Positions 8,999-18,348 of a stretch of DNA of 64,000 bases are shown piece after piece. The position numbers were made by a program, and so were the translations under genes. Numbering within the stretch: the first letter of the stretch is position 1; each line of letters opens with the position of its first letter. Under the pieces are notes generated by a model, which worked only from the letters and a program-made list of their open reading frames with translations, made no database searches and was not told where the DNA came from. The stretch is from positions 62,001 to 126,000 of the forward strand of contig JAFKFI010000054.1 in NCBI GenBank assembly GCA_017307285.1, written 5' to 3'. This DNA comes from Alphaproteobacteria bacterium (GTDB lineage Bacteria; Pseudomonadota; Alphaproteobacteria; Acetobacterales; Acetobacteraceae).

Positions 8999-9341
8999 CG
9001 CGCATCCCGGATCGCAGAGCCGCACCATCGTCATTGTCGCTCCACGCTTCCCGCCAGGCGGCGCAGGGAATGCCGGAATGGGCGGACACCAACGGTCCCA
9101 GCTCGCGACGTTTGCGCAGCCGCCGCTCTGCGGGCAGCACGCCCCGATCCGCACGATGGGTGCATCGCACCAGCCTGATCCGCCCCGGCGGCGTCTCATG
9201 GGATAGGACCCCAGGACGCGGTTGCCGATCTGCATTTTGGTTTCTGTCGTCCAGAACACAAAGGAAACCCCACGCAGCAGCCGGCGGACAATAGGGCAGG
9301 GCCAAGCGACAAGAGACATACCGCGCCGTGGCCGGACCGCC
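8999..9341. other. Intergenic stretch, nothing assignable
   Basis: About 340 bp before the next leader hairpin. Minus-strand frames run through it but lack family signatures and start sites. No transposon end or clear promoter was recognised. Confidence 0.35.
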
Positions 9342-9389
9342 GCAAGGGGTTCGGCCCGTGGCCGCGCGCCGAAGCCGGCGCGCCCTTGC
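9342..9389 (+). promoter_or_regulatory. Leader hairpin, copy 4 (upstream of ardC)
   Basis: GCAAGGG and CCCTTGC arms enclose a short GC-rich loop. The hairpin ends 64 bp before the ArdC start, the same spacing as copies 2, 3 and 5. GGGAAGGGTGTTC follows, matching the conserved tail. Confidence 0.6.
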
Positions 9390-9453
9390 CCCGTCCGGCC
9401 AGGACGCGGGGCGGGAAGGGTGTTCAGCAAACCCGTGAGGGGAAGGACACCCG

Positions 9454-10461
9454 ATGAGCCCGAAAGCACACCGCGACAGAGGTTTTGCGCGCCGCGACCA
9501 CTACGCCGACGTCACTGACCGTGTGATGGCCGCCTTGGAAGCCGGTACGCCGCCCTGGCGCAGGCCGTGGGATCCGGACAAGGCGGGCGGCCCCAGCATG
9601 CCGCGCAATGCCATCACCGGCGCCAGATACCGTGGGATCAACGTCATCACGCTCGGCATGTCGTTGCTCGCGTTCAGCAGCGGCGACCCGCGCTGGGCAA
9701 CCTATAAGCAGGCGGCAGATCGCGGCTGGCAGGTGAAAAAGGGAGAACGCGGCACGACCGCGTACTTCTTCAAGCGCCTGGAGGTGCGCGACAGCAAGGC
9801 TGGGGACGATGACGAAGATGCCACCAAGCGCATCCCGTTGCTGCGTTCCTTCACGCTGTTCCACGCCAGCCAGATCGACGGCATTCCCGACTTCGTGCCG
9901 CCGAGCATCGAGGAAGCGCCTTGGCGAGCGCCGGATGCCATCGACACCATCATCGCCAACAGCGGCGCCGTCGTGCGCATCGGCGGCGACCGTGCGTTCT
10001 ATTCGCCGGTCACGGATCACATCCAGATGCCACCACCCGCGGCGTTTCATTCCGCATCGGGATGGAGCAGCACGATCGTACATGAAATGTCTCACTGGAG
10101 CGGATCGGAGAAGCGTCTCAATCGCGATCTTCGCAACAGCTTCGGCTCGCATGACTACGCCAGGGAAGAGCTGCGCGCCGAGATCTCGCAGGCGATCGTC
10201 TGTGCGGAATTGAATGTCGAATGCGATTTCGCCAATTCCGCCGCCTATCTCGCATCCTGGCTGGAACGCCTGCGCTCGGACCGCAAGGAAATCTTTCGCG
10301 CCGCCGCCGACGCTCAACGCATCGCTGACTATCTGCTCGCCTTCCATCCCGACTGGGCTTCGCATGAGGCGCGACACTCCGGCGACGGTGTCACTGTCAC
10401 TGCCGACGTAGCGGCAAACGTATCGGTGAACGAGGACGCCGAGTTGGGGGAGGCGGCGTGA
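9454..10461 (+). CDS. ardC: ArdC-like antirestriction protein
   Basis: A 335-residue protein with an N-terminal ssDNA-binding domain (about residues 10-140: WRRPWD, GARYRGINV, ATYKQAADRGWQVKKGE) and a C-terminal zinc metallopeptidase-like domain. The zinc motif is H210-E211-M-S-H214, with E238/E239 as a possible third ligand. This is the ArdC layout known from IncW plasmid pSa, whose ArdC protects incoming single-stranded DNA from host nucleases and restriction. It carries a repeated leader hairpin and its stop overlaps the next start. A role early after conjugative entry is well supported by the family. Confidence 0.88.
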   Translation: MSPKAHRDRGFARRDHYADVTDRVMAALEAGTPPWRRPWDPDKAGGPSMPRNAITGARYRGINVITLGMSLLAFSSGDPRWATYKQAADRGWQVKKGERGTTAYFFKRLEVRDSKAGDDDEDATKRIPLLRSFTLFHASQIDGIPDFVPPSIEEAPWRAPDAIDTIIANSGAVVRIGGDRAFYSPVTDHIQMPPPAAFHSASGWSSTIVHEMSHWSGSEKRLNRDLRNSFGSHDYAREELRAEISQAIVCAELNVECDFANSAAYLASWLERLRSDRKEIFRAAADAQRIADYLLAFHPDWASHEARHSGDGVTVTADVAANVSVNEDAELGEAA

Positions 10462-10829
10462 TGGATACCACCGCAAGCAGCGATCACGTGCCAACACCCG
10501 ACCATCCCGTGCTTGACCAGAGTACTGGCACGCTTTCTCTGCAGGGACGCGTCATCAAACTGACTCCAACGGAACAGTCGCTCCTGACCAGGATGATGCG
10601 TTCCGAGGGGCAGGTCGTGTCCCGCGCGCAGCTATACCACACGCTCTACGGTGGCCGGATCGACAGCGACTGCCCTGGCGACAAGATCATCGACGTCCTG
10701 GTCTGCAAGCTGCGCGGCAAGATGGCCGAGATCGGCGCGACCGGGGTGATCGAGACCGCCTGGGGCCACGGGTGGCGGGTCGCGACGGCCGCCCTCGGCT
10801 CGCACTCGCTCTCACCCGACCCGAATTGA
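10461..10829 (+). CDS. Stand-alone OmpR/PhoB-type winged-helix protein
   Basis: A 122-residue protein that is essentially one response-regulator effector domain: IKLTPTEQSLLTRMMRSEGQ, SRAQLYHTLYGG, DKIIDVLVCKLRGKM and ETAWGHGWRV. It has no receiver domain, so it is probably a phosphorylation-independent transcription factor or accessory DNA-binding protein. Its ATG shares one base with the ardC stop; a GTG at 10458 is also possible. Coupling to ardC suggests shared expression. A 31-codon frame (TTG at 10826 to 10921) follows, too short to call with confidence. Confidence 0.78.
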   Translation: MDTTASSDHVPTPDHPVLDQSTGTLSLQGRVIKLTPTEQSLLTRMMRSEGQVVSRAQLYHTLYGGRIDSDCPGDKIIDVLVCKLRGKMAEIGATGVIETAWGHGWRVATAALGSHSLSPDPN

Positions 10830-11001
10830 CGTCGCTCGAAATCATCGTGAGCCTGGCCGAGCGGCACGATGCCGCCGCTGCTGGCCGCATCCGCGCGGCC
10901 ATGCGGCGCACCGACGCCTGACGAAGGCGCGCCGGCCGCCAGCCACACAGGCGCGCCCGTCAGCAACCGACGGCCACTGCGATCATCCGCAGGAGAGAAC
11001 G

Positions 11002-11304
11002 ATGCACCCGCCTGGACCGTGGCGTTCGCTGCGCGTCGAGATCGGTGTCTGCTACACGCATCAGATCGAAACCAACGCCGGTCACATCGCCAGCGTCGTC
11101 GGCTGGGTCGATTTCGGCACGGTCTGCCTGACGACAGAGGCAAACCTGCGCCTGATCCAGCACGCACCGGAGATGGCACAGGCGCTCCAGGATCTTCTCG
11201 CCTGGGCCGCCATGATGGGGGGATGGGACGGGCCCTGCTGGGAACGGCCGCAACGCGTCCTCGATCGACCGAAACGATCAAACGCCATTCCGAAAGTCGC
11301 GTGA
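11002..11304 (+). CDS. Small conserved hypothetical protein
   Basis: A 100-residue protein with a good AGGAGAG ribosome site before the ATG. It has a beta-strand-rich start (SLRVEIGVCYTHQ, ASVVGWVDFGTVCLTTE) and then a helix, APEMAQALQDLLAWAAMMGG. The helix is common in small phage and plasmid proteins of unknown function. No catalytic motif is seen. Confidence 0.6.
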   Translation: MHPPGPWRSLRVEIGVCYTHQIETNAGHIASVVGWVDFGTVCLTTEANLRLIQHAPEMAQALQDLLAWAAMMGGWDGPCWERPQRVLDRPKRSNAIPKVA

Positions 11305-11344
11305 GACGACGGACGCCGGCAGATGCCAGCCGGCGCCACGCCGC

Positions 11345-11380
11345 GCAAGGGTCGGGCCGGGCGCCAAGCGGCGCCCTTGC
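11345..11380 (+). promoter_or_regulatory. Leader hairpin, copy 5 (upstream of gcrA)
   Basis: This is the most compact copy, with GCAAGGG and CCCTTGC arms and a 22-bp loop. It ends 65 bp before the GcrA start, and AAGGGGTCTTGGAGG follows. Confidence 0.6.
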
Positions 11381-11445
11381 CCGGCGCGCCGCCGGCCGAC
11401 GCGGAGAAGGGGTCTTGGAGGCGAGAGCAGCAGCAGGAGACCCCG

Positions 11446-11952
11446 ATGCGAACCACGAGCGAGGACCGCGATTGGAACGACGATACGGTCGCCCAGCTGC
11501 GCCAACTCTGGGATGAAGGACATTCGACCGCCGAAATCGGCCGCCGCCTTGGCGTCTCGAAGAACGCCGTCGTCGGCAAGGCGCACCGCCTCGACCTGCC
11601 GAGCCGGGAATCCCCGATCAGACGGACCGGCTTGGCAACGCCAGCCCCACGGCCGCGACGACTGTCGGCGCCGAAATTGGCGGATATCATGCCCCTCAAG
11701 GCATGCACGCCGGCGGCCGCAACGCGACCCGATCCAAAGCCACCCTGGCGGCCGGCACCCGAACGAAGACAACCATCCCCGCTCGGCCGCACGCCGTGCT
11801 GCTGGCCGTTGGGCGACCCCGGCACGGCGGCGTTCCAGTTCTGCGGCCACATGGCCCTGGTCGGAAAACCATACTGCGAGGAGCACTGCCGCGCCGCGTA
11901 CATCAGGGCGCGTCCCGTGCCGGCAGAGAATCGGGTGACAGACAGGCCATAA
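11446..11952 (+). CDS. gcrA: GcrA-family cell-cycle transcription regulator
   Basis: A 168-residue protein with the GcrA helix-turn-helix at its N-terminus (WNDDTVAQLRQLWDEGHST, then GRRLGVSKNAVVGKAHRLDL). A proline-rich linker is followed by the cysteine-containing C-terminal part CCWPLGDPG...FCGHM...YCEEHC. In Caulobacter GcrA binds sigma-70 and activates promoters carrying methylated GANTC sites, tying expression to replication. A plasmid-borne copy could tune element genes, or host genes, to the cell cycle. I chose the ATG at 11446, in line with the family N-terminus and an AGGAGA site. Confidence 0.9.
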   Translation: MRTTSEDRDWNDDTVAQLRQLWDEGHSTAEIGRRLGVSKNAVVGKAHRLDLPSRESPIRRTGLATPAPRPRRLSAPKLADIMPLKACTPAAATRPDPKPPWRPAPERRQPSPLGRTPCCWPLGDPGTAAFQFCGHMALVGKPYCEEHCRAAYIRARPVPAENRVTDRP

Positions 11953-12330
11953 ACCGGCCAGCCGCACCTCGATCCCCCGCGCGGCGCAGCACCACCGCGC
12001 ACTGAACAGCGCTGCCGGTCGCGGCACATCCCGGCGCCGCCGCGGAGACGTTCCGTTCATCGAGCACTACAAGTGCAGCCCGATTTTCGAGCCGGTCAAC
12101 GATCCCGGCCGGCGGTGCCGATTGCGCGGCGACACGATCGCCACGGTCACGACTCGAGCGCTGACACGGCCCCGCCCGGCACGCTGACGCCCGACTGCTC
12201 GACCCGTCGCCGCGCCAGCGTCCCTACCGTCTGACTGGCCCTCCGCAAGCCTCCCCCAACGTCCGGCCGTTCCCGCCCGCCGCAGACCCTGCGCGCGGCC
12301 GCGCGCGGCTGCCCGCAGCAGGAGTTCTCC
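11953..12330. other. Intergenic leader before the methylase-helicase gene
   Basis: About 380 bp. No family is recognised on either strand. It ends with GCAGGAGTTCTCC directly before the next ATG, a usable ribosome site. The CGCAAGGG hairpin of its neighbours is absent. Confidence 0.35.
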
Positions 12331-15300
12331 ATGCCCGACGCGAGCCAGTTCACTCTCGGCCTGTTCGACAACACCGCGCTCGGCTGGACCATCCACACGC
12401 CGAGAGCCAAACCGGAGCCGGTGCCTGTCGCGGACGCGGACGACGAGGACAACGAACCTGCCACGTCGGCGGAGGGGACGCCGCTTGGGGCCAATCTCCA
12501 TTTGGATTCGGATCGCGGCCTCGCGCGCGGCTGGCCGGCCCGGGCCCGCAACAACCTCGCGGCGATCCGGCTGTCGCAACAGATCGAGGCCGCGGGGCGA
12601 GCGCCGACCACCGACGAGCAGCAGCAGATGCTGCGCTTCGTCGGGTTCGGCGCGACAGAGTTGGCGCAGAACTGTTTTCCACTGCCTGGCGCCAGCGGCT
12701 TCCGCGACGGCTGGGAGGAGATCGGTCGCAGCCTGGCGGATCTGGTCTCGCCGGCGGAATACACGGCCCTGCAGCGCGCGACGCAATACGCGCACTACAC
12801 GCCGGAACCGATCGTGCGCGCGCTCTGGCGCGCCGCGCAGCACCTCGGCTTCGCTGGCGGCCGCGTGCTCGAGCCCGGCATGGGCACCGGCCTGTTCTTC
12901 GCGCTGTTACCGCCGGCGCTGCGCGGTGCCTGTCGGCTGACCGGCATCGAATACGATCCGGTGACCGCTCGCATCGCCCGCCTTGTGCACCCCGAGGCGC
13001 GGGTGCGCTGCGAGGACTACACCCGCAGCCAGCTCGCCGGCGGCTTCGACCTCGCCATCGGCAATCCCCCTTTCGCCGACCGCATCGTGCGCACGGACCC
13101 GACAACCGCGTCGCTCGGCCTGCGGCTGCACGACTACTTCATCGCCCGCTCGATCGCCCGGCTGCGGCCCGGCGGACTGGCGCTGTTCGTCACCAGCACC
13201 GGCACGATGGACAAGGCGAGCCGCGCCGCGCGCGAGCACATCGCCAGCATGGCCGACCTGATCGGCGCGGTGCGCCTGCCCGAATGCACCATGCGCGCGA
13301 CCGCCGGCACCGACGGGGTGATCGACCTGCTGGTGTTTCAGCGTCGCGCCGAGGGGCAGGCACCGGGCGACCAGACCTGGATCGACCTGGCCGAGATCGC
13401 GGTGGATGAGCCGGCCGCCGACGCCACTCCCGACGGGAGTCGGAATGGAAACGACGAGCCCTCCCTTCTGTCGGAAGCCCACGCCGAACTCGGGCAAGCG
13501 CCGTACGGCCCGCGAACGGTTGCGATCAACGCCTATTTCGCCGCGCACCCCGAGATGGTGCTGGGCAGGCACGCCCTGAGACGCGGCATCTACGGTCCCG
13601 GCCCGACCTACACCTGCCGCGCGCGGCCCGGCGACGGCCCGCTGGAGACGATGCTGGATGCCGCCCTGGCGCGAATGCCTGCCGGCATCTTCGTGCCGTC
13701 AGCGGAGCCGTCACACGCCGAGAGCGACCCGGGGAAATCGGACATCCGCCCCGGCACCGCCGCCGAGGGTGCGATGATCAAGGAGGGCTCCTACTTCATC
13801 GGCAAAGCCGGGCGGCTGATGCAGATCGTCGGCGGCGCCGCTATCCCGGTCGCCGTCAGGCAGGGGAAGGGCGGGGAAGGCACCGTGCCCTGCCGGGGAA
13901 TCAAGCCGAAATCGGCCAAGATCATCCGCGCCCTGCTGCCCATCCGCGACGCGGTGCGCGAGGTGCTGCGCGCGCAGGCCGCCGACCTTCCCTGGGCCCG
14001 CGCGCAGGTCAAGCTGCGCATCGCCTATTCGGGGTTCATTCGCTATTTCGGGCCGATCAATCACACCGTCGTCACCACCACGACGGACCCCGAGACCGGC
14101 GAGGAGCGCGAGGCGCATCGCCGGCCGAACCTTTCTCCATTTGCCGACGACCCCGATTGCTGGCTGGTGGCCAGCATCGAGGATTACGACCTGGAGAGCG
14201 GCCTGGCCGGCAAGGGGCCGATCTTCCACGAGCGGGTCATCGCGCCGCCGTTCACCCCGCTCATCACCTCGGCGGCCGACGCGCTCGCGGTGACGCTCAG
14301 CGAGGTTGGCCGCGTCGATCTCGACCACCTCGCCGATCTGCTCGACCGCGACCCGGAGAGCGCGCTGGCGCAGCTCGGGACCACGGTGTTCCGCAACCCG
14401 CGCACGGAAGGCTGGGAGACCGCCGACGCCTATCTGTCCGGCGCGGTCCGCACCAAACTCGCCATCGCCGAGGCCGCCGCGGCACTCGACCCGCAATACG
14501 CGCGCAACGTCGCGGCGCTGCGCGACGTGCAGCCCGAGGATCTGCGCCCGTCCGACATCACCGCCCGGCTCGGAGCGCCGTGGATCCCGACCGATGTGAT
14601 CGAGGTGTTCTCCGCCGAGCTGATGACCACCGAGACGCGGGTGCGGCACTCCCAGGAGATCGCCTCCTGGGACGTCGACGCGTCCGGCTTTGTCGGCACC
14701 GCCGCCGGCACGTCCGAATGGGGCACGGGACGGCGCAACGCCGGCCAGTTGCTGCACGATGCGCTGAACAGCGCCACCCCGCAGATCTACGACACGGTGA
14801 TCGAGAACGGCGTCGGGAAGCGCGTGCTCAACGTCGAGGCGACCGAAGCCGCCAAGGAGAAGCTGGCCAAGATCAAGGACGGCTTCACCCACTGGATCTG
14901 GACCGATCCCGACCGCACCGACCGGCTGGCCCGGATCTACAACGACCGCTTCAACAACCTGGTACCGCGGCACTTCGACGGCAGCCATCTGACGCTGCCA
15001 GGTGCCAGCAACATCATCCGCCTCTACGACCACCAGAAGCGGGCGATCTGGCGGATCATCGCCGCCGGCAGCAGCTACATCGCCCACGCCGTCGGGGCGG
15101 GAAAGACCTTCTCCATCGCCGCCGCCATCATGGAGCAGAAGCGGCTCGGCCTGATCAGCAAGGCGATGCTGGTGGTGCCCGGCCATTGCCTCGCCCAGGC
15201 CTCGCGCGAGTTCCTGCAGCTCTACCCGAACGCGGACATCCTGGTGGCGGACGAGACCAATTTCGTGAAGGAGAAGCGCGCCCGCTTCCTGGCACGTGCC

Positions 15301-17535
15301 GCCACGGCCAACTGGGACGCCATCATCATCACCCATTCGGCGTTCAAGTTCATCGCCGTCCCGGCCGCGTTCGAGCGCGGCATGATCGAGGATCAGCTTG
15401 CCCTGCATGAGGCGGCCAAGCTACGGGCGGACAAGGACGACCGCACCACCCGCAAGCGCATCGAGGCGATGAAGGAGAAGCTCGGGGAGAGGCTGGAGGC
15501 CCTGAAGGGCAAGCGCGACGACATGCTCACCATCGAGGAGCTCGGCGTCGACCAGGTGATCGTCGATGAGGCGCAGGAATTTCGCAAGCTGTCCTTCGCG
15601 ACCAACCGGACGACCCTGAAGGGCGTCGATCCGGATGGCTCACAGCGCGCCTGGGACCTGTTCGTCAAATCCCGCTTCATCGACCGGAAGAACCCCGGCC
15701 GGGCGCTGATCCAGGCCTCGGGCACGCCGATCACCAACACCCTGGGCGAGGTGTACACCCTGCTGCGGTTCCAGGCCGAGGATGCACTGCGCGAGCGTGG
15801 CGTCCACGAATTCGACGCCTGGGCGTCTGCCTTCGGCGAGACCCGCACCGAGCTCGAATTGCAGCCCTCCGGCACCTACAAGCCGGTCGAGCGGTTCTCC
15901 GACTTCATCAACGTCCCCGAGCTGATCGACATGTTCCGCTCGGTCGCCGACGTGGTGCTGAAGGACGATTTGCGCCGCTATTTGAAGCTGCCGCGCATCC
16001 GTGGCGGGCAGCGGCAGCTGGTCACCGCCCCTGCGAGCCAAGCGTTCCGCGACTACCAGAAGCACCTGGCGCGGCGCATCGAGGCAATCCAGCAGCGCAC
16101 GACCCGGGTGCAGCCGGGCGACGACATCCTGCTGGCGGTGATCACCGACGGCCGCCACGCCGCCATCGACATGCGCCTGGTGTGGCCCGCCAACGACGAC
16201 GAGCCGGACAACAAGCTGAACCGATTGATCGGCAACGTGCATCGCATCTGGCAGGAGACCACCGAGCACCGCTACCTGGGGCCGGACGGCACGCCCTATC
16301 CCATCCCCGGCGCCGGGCAGCTGATCTTCTCCGACCTCGGCACCATCAGCGTCGAGGCGAAACGCGGCTTCTCGGCCTATCGCTGGATCAAGCAGGAGCT
16401 GATCCGGCGGGGCGTGCCCGCGTCCGAGATCGCCTTCATGCAGGACTTCAAGAAGTCCACCGACAAGCAGCGCCTGTACAACGACTTCAACGCCGGCCGC
16501 ATCCGCGTGCTGATCGGCTCCTCGGAGACCATGGGCACGGGACTCAACGTGCAGCAGCGGCTCAAGGCCGAGCATCACCTGGACGTGCCCTGGCTACCGT
16601 CGCAGATCGAACAGCGGGAAGGCCGGATCGAGCGGCCGGGCAACCAGCACGAAGAGATCGAAATCTACGCCTACGCGACGCTCGGCTCGATGGACGCCAC
16701 CATGTGGCAGAACAACGAGCGCAAGGCGCGCTTCGTCGCCGCGGCCTTGTCCGGCGATCGCAGCATCCGCCGCGTCGAGGACATCGGCAGCCAGGCCAAT
16801 CAGTTCGCCATGGCCAAGGCGATCGCCTCCGGCGACAGCCGGTTGATGCAGAAGGCCGGGCTGGAGAACGAGATCGCCCGCCTGGAACGGCAACGCGCCG
16901 CGCATTTCGACGATCAGCTTGACATCCGCCGCCGCATCCACGCGGCGCGCAACGACCAGCAGCACGCCGAAGGCCGGATCGAGGCAATCCGACAGGACGT
17001 TCTCCGCCGAGTGCCCACGCGTGGCGATGCCTTCGCTGTGGAGGTAGCGGGGAAGGCCTTCACCGAGCGCAAGTCCGCCGGCGGTTCGCTGCTGTCCAAG
17101 GTCCGGATGGCGGTGCTGGAACGAGACACGCGCGACTGGAGCATCGGCCGGATCGGTGGCTTCGACCTGACCTGCCGCGTGCGACGCAACCTGGCGGGGC
17201 AGGAATGCTCGGCCGAGCTGGTGCTGGAGCGCACTGGCTATGCGCAGGCAATCGACGTCAGCAGCGAGCTGACCGCGCTCGGTCTGATCGCACGCCTGGA
17301 ATACGTGCTCGACCACTTCGAGGCCGACCTGGAAGAGCAAACGCGGCGGCGGGCCGATGCCATCGCCCGGCTGGCCGGCTACGAGCCGCGCCTTGGCGAG
17401 CCATTCCCGTTGCAAGGCGAGCTGGACGAGAAGCTGGCACGCATGGCCGAACTGGAAGCCGACCTGGCGAAGACCGAAAGCGTCATCGCCAACGACCAGC
17501 CCGAATTGCCGACCGGCACAGTGCAAGCGGCCTGA
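12331..17535 (+). CDS. DarB-like N6-adenine methylase fused to SF2 helicase
   Basis: A 1734-residue protein. The N-terminal methylase has a SAM site (VLEPGMGTG, about 178-186) and the catalytic NPPF at 245-248. A central SF2 helicase follows, with Walker A VGAGKTF at 921-927, DEAQ at 1079-1082 and motif VI QIEQREGRIERPG near 1425. The C-terminus (about 1500-1720) is partly coiled-coil. This architecture belongs to the N12-class methylase/helicases that include phage P1 DarB, an antirestriction factor. On this element it probably shields incoming DNA from restriction together with ArdC. The frame is fully open over 5.2 kb, which shows good sequence quality here. Confidence 0.88.
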   Translation: MPDASQFTLGLFDNTALGWTIHTPRAKPEPVPVADADDEDNEPATSAEGTPLGANLHLDSDRGLARGWPARARNNLAAIRLSQQIEAAGRAPTTDEQQQMLRFVGFGATELAQNCFPLPGASGFRDGWEEIGRSLADLVSPAEYTALQRATQYAHYTPEPIVRALWRAAQHLGFAGGRVLEPGMGTGLFFALLPPALRGACRLTGIEYDPVTARIARLVHPEARVRCEDYTRSQLAGGFDLAIGNPPFADRIVRTDPTTASLGLRLHDYFIARSIARLRPGGLALFVTSTGTMDKASRAAREHIASMADLIGAVRLPECTMRATAGTDGVIDLLVFQRRAEGQAPGDQTWIDLAEIAVDEPAADATPDGSRNGNDEPSLLSEAHAELGQAPYGPRTVAINAYFAAHPEMVLGRHALRRGIYGPGPTYTCRARPGDGPLETMLDAALARMPAGIFVPSAEPSHAESDPGKSDIRPGTAAEGAMIKEGSYFIGKAGRLMQIVGGAAIPVAVRQGKGGEGTVPCRGIKPKSAKIIRALLPIRDAVREVLRAQAADLPWARAQVKLRIAYSGFIRYFGPINHTVVTTTTDPETGEEREAHRRPNLSPFADDPDCWLVASIEDYDLESGLAGKGPIFHERVIAPPFTPLITSAADALAVTLSEVGRVDLDHLADLLDRDPESALAQLGTTVFRNPRTEGWETADAYLSGAVRTKLAIAEAAAALDPQYARNVAALRDVQPEDLRPSDITARLGAPWIPTDVIEVFSAELMTTETRVRHSQEIASWDVDASGFVGTAAGTSEWGTGRRNAGQLLHDALNSATPQIYDTVIENGVGKRVLNVEATEAAKEKLAKIKDGFTHWIWTDPDRTDRLARIYNDRFNNLVPRHFDGSHLTLPGASNIIRLYDHQKRAIWRIIAAGSSYIAHAVGAGKTFSIAAAIMEQKRLGLISKAMLVVPGHCLAQASREFLQLYPNADILVADETNFVKEKRARFLARAATANWDAIIITHSAFKFIAVPAAFERGMIEDQLALHEAAKLRADKDDRTTRKRIEAMKEKLGERLEALKGKRDDMLTIEELGVDQVIVDEAQEFRKLSFATNRTTLKGVDPDGSQRAWDLFVKSRFIDRKNPGRALIQASGTPITNTLGEVYTLLRFQAEDALRERGVHEFDAWASAFGETRTELELQPSGTYKPVERFSDFINVPELIDMFRSVADVVLKDDLRRYLKLPRIRGGQRQLVTAPASQAFRDYQKHLARRIEAIQQRTTRVQPGDDILLAVITDGRHAAIDMRLVWPANDDEPDNKLNRLIGNVHRIWQETTEHRYLGPDGTPYPIPGAGQLIFSDLGTISVEAKRGFSAYRWIKQELIRRGVPASEIAFMQDFKKSTDKQRLYNDFNAGRIRVLIGSSETMGTGLNVQQRLKAEHHLDVPWLPSQIEQREGRIERPGNQHEEIEIYAYATLGSMDATMWQNNERKARFVAAALSGDRSIRRVEDIGSQANQFAMAKAIASGDSRLMQKAGLENEIARLERQRAAHFDDQLDIRRRIHAARNDQQHAEGRIEAIRQDVLRRVPTRGDAFAVEVAGKAFTERKSAGGSLLSKVRMAVLERDTRDWSIGRIGGFDLTCRVRRNLAGQECSAELVLERTGYAQAIDVSSELTALGLIARLEYVLDHFEADLEEQTRRRADAIARLAGYEPRLGEPFPLQGELDEKLARMAELEADLAKTESVIANDQPELPTGTVQAA

Positions 17536-17579
17536 TCAGGCTTCAGCGACGAGCGGCAGCCGCATCTCTGAGCTGGCCG

Positions 17580-17789
17580 CTATTCCCCCTCCCGGTCGGT
17601 TCCCCGCTTGGGCGCGAGCCGCAATACGCCGCCATCCGGCCGCGTGATCTCGACGATGGTTTCGAGCCGCACCAACCGGGTCTGGTGGTCCTCGACCCGC
17701 TTCGCCAACGCCTTCACGCCGTCGGTCAGCGTCGTGACCCGCTCGCTGAGCGCGGCCAGGCGCGCAATCCGGTCGAACCAATCCGTCAC
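17580..17789 (-). CDS. Small coiled-coil protein
   Basis: A 69-residue protein with heptad-like spacing (LAALSERVTTLTDGVKALAK, then RLVRLETIVEI), which predicts a short coiled coil. It overlaps the end of the upstream minus-strand gene by 4 bp, so the pair are co-translated. It could be the partner of the DNA-binding protein upstream. No named family. Confidence 0.6.
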   Translation of the reverse strand: MTDWFDRIARLAALSERVTTLTDGVKALAKRVEDHQTRLVRLETIVEITRPDGGVLRLAPKRGTDREGE

Positions 17790-18064
17790 GCCGCCGCGTC
17801 GATCCGCGCCACGGTGGCCGACAATACGGCAATGGCGTCGTCGAGCTCGGCCTCCATCCGATCGATCAGGGCATCCACCTGCCGCAACGCCGCCGCGTCG
17901 CTGGCATCGGTCGGCCGGCCCAAGGCACGGTCGCGCAGGTAGGCGCTGACCGACAGCCCCGCCACCGCCGCCTGCCGGGCGATCCGCTCGGCTTCCACCC
18001 CGCTCACCAGGGCGGTCAGGCGCGCGGTGCGCCCATCGGTCGCCGGCATCACGACTGCTGCCAT
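17786..18064 (-). CDS. MobC/CopG-like ribbon-helix-helix protein
   Basis: A 92-residue protein with RTARLTALVSGVEAERIARQ followed by AAVAGLSVSAYLRDRALGR, the pattern of MobC-type relaxosome accessory and CopG-like ribbon-helix-helix proteins. It continues as a helical tail that may form the dimer. I chose the ATG at 18064 because AAGGAGGAG lies just upstream. It is divergent from the ParB-like gene. A relatively AT-rich stretch between them (18085-18115) could hold its operator. It may be an autoregulated mobilisation protein or an antitoxin-like regulator with the small coiled-coil partner. Confidence 0.65.
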   Translation of the reverse strand: MAAVVMPATDGRTARLTALVSGVEAERIARQAAVAGLSVSAYLRDRALGRPTDASDAAALRQVDALIDRMEAELDDAIAVLSATVARIDAAA

Positions 18065-18218
18065 GCTGAGCCTCCTCCTTGGCCGATCGAACATACTCAT
18101 ACGTCTGTGCATGTGCAAGTCGGCTGGCTCATTCGCAGCCAGACGCAGGCGTCTGCCGGTCGCCCGCGCCTCCTGGGCGGGCAGCCCCCGGAAAGGTGCC
18201 GCATCGCCGGCGGTCGCC

Positions 18219-18264
18219 GCAAGGGTTCGGCGCAAACGCGCCCGCGGCTCCGCCGCGCCCTTGC
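18219..18264 (+). promoter_or_regulatory. Leader hairpin, copy 6 (upstream of parB-like gene)
   Basis: GCAAGGG and CCCTTGC arms, ending 84 bp before the ParB-like start. The tail ACAAGTCTTCCCAGAGG resembles those of copies 3 and 5. This is the last copy I could find on the + strand. Confidence 0.58.
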
Positions 18265-18348
18265 CCCGAGCCGCCGGGATGCGGCCGGCGGGACAAGTCT
18301 TCCCAGAGGAGAGGGAGGGCCGAGAACGCAATTCAGCAGGAGCCCATG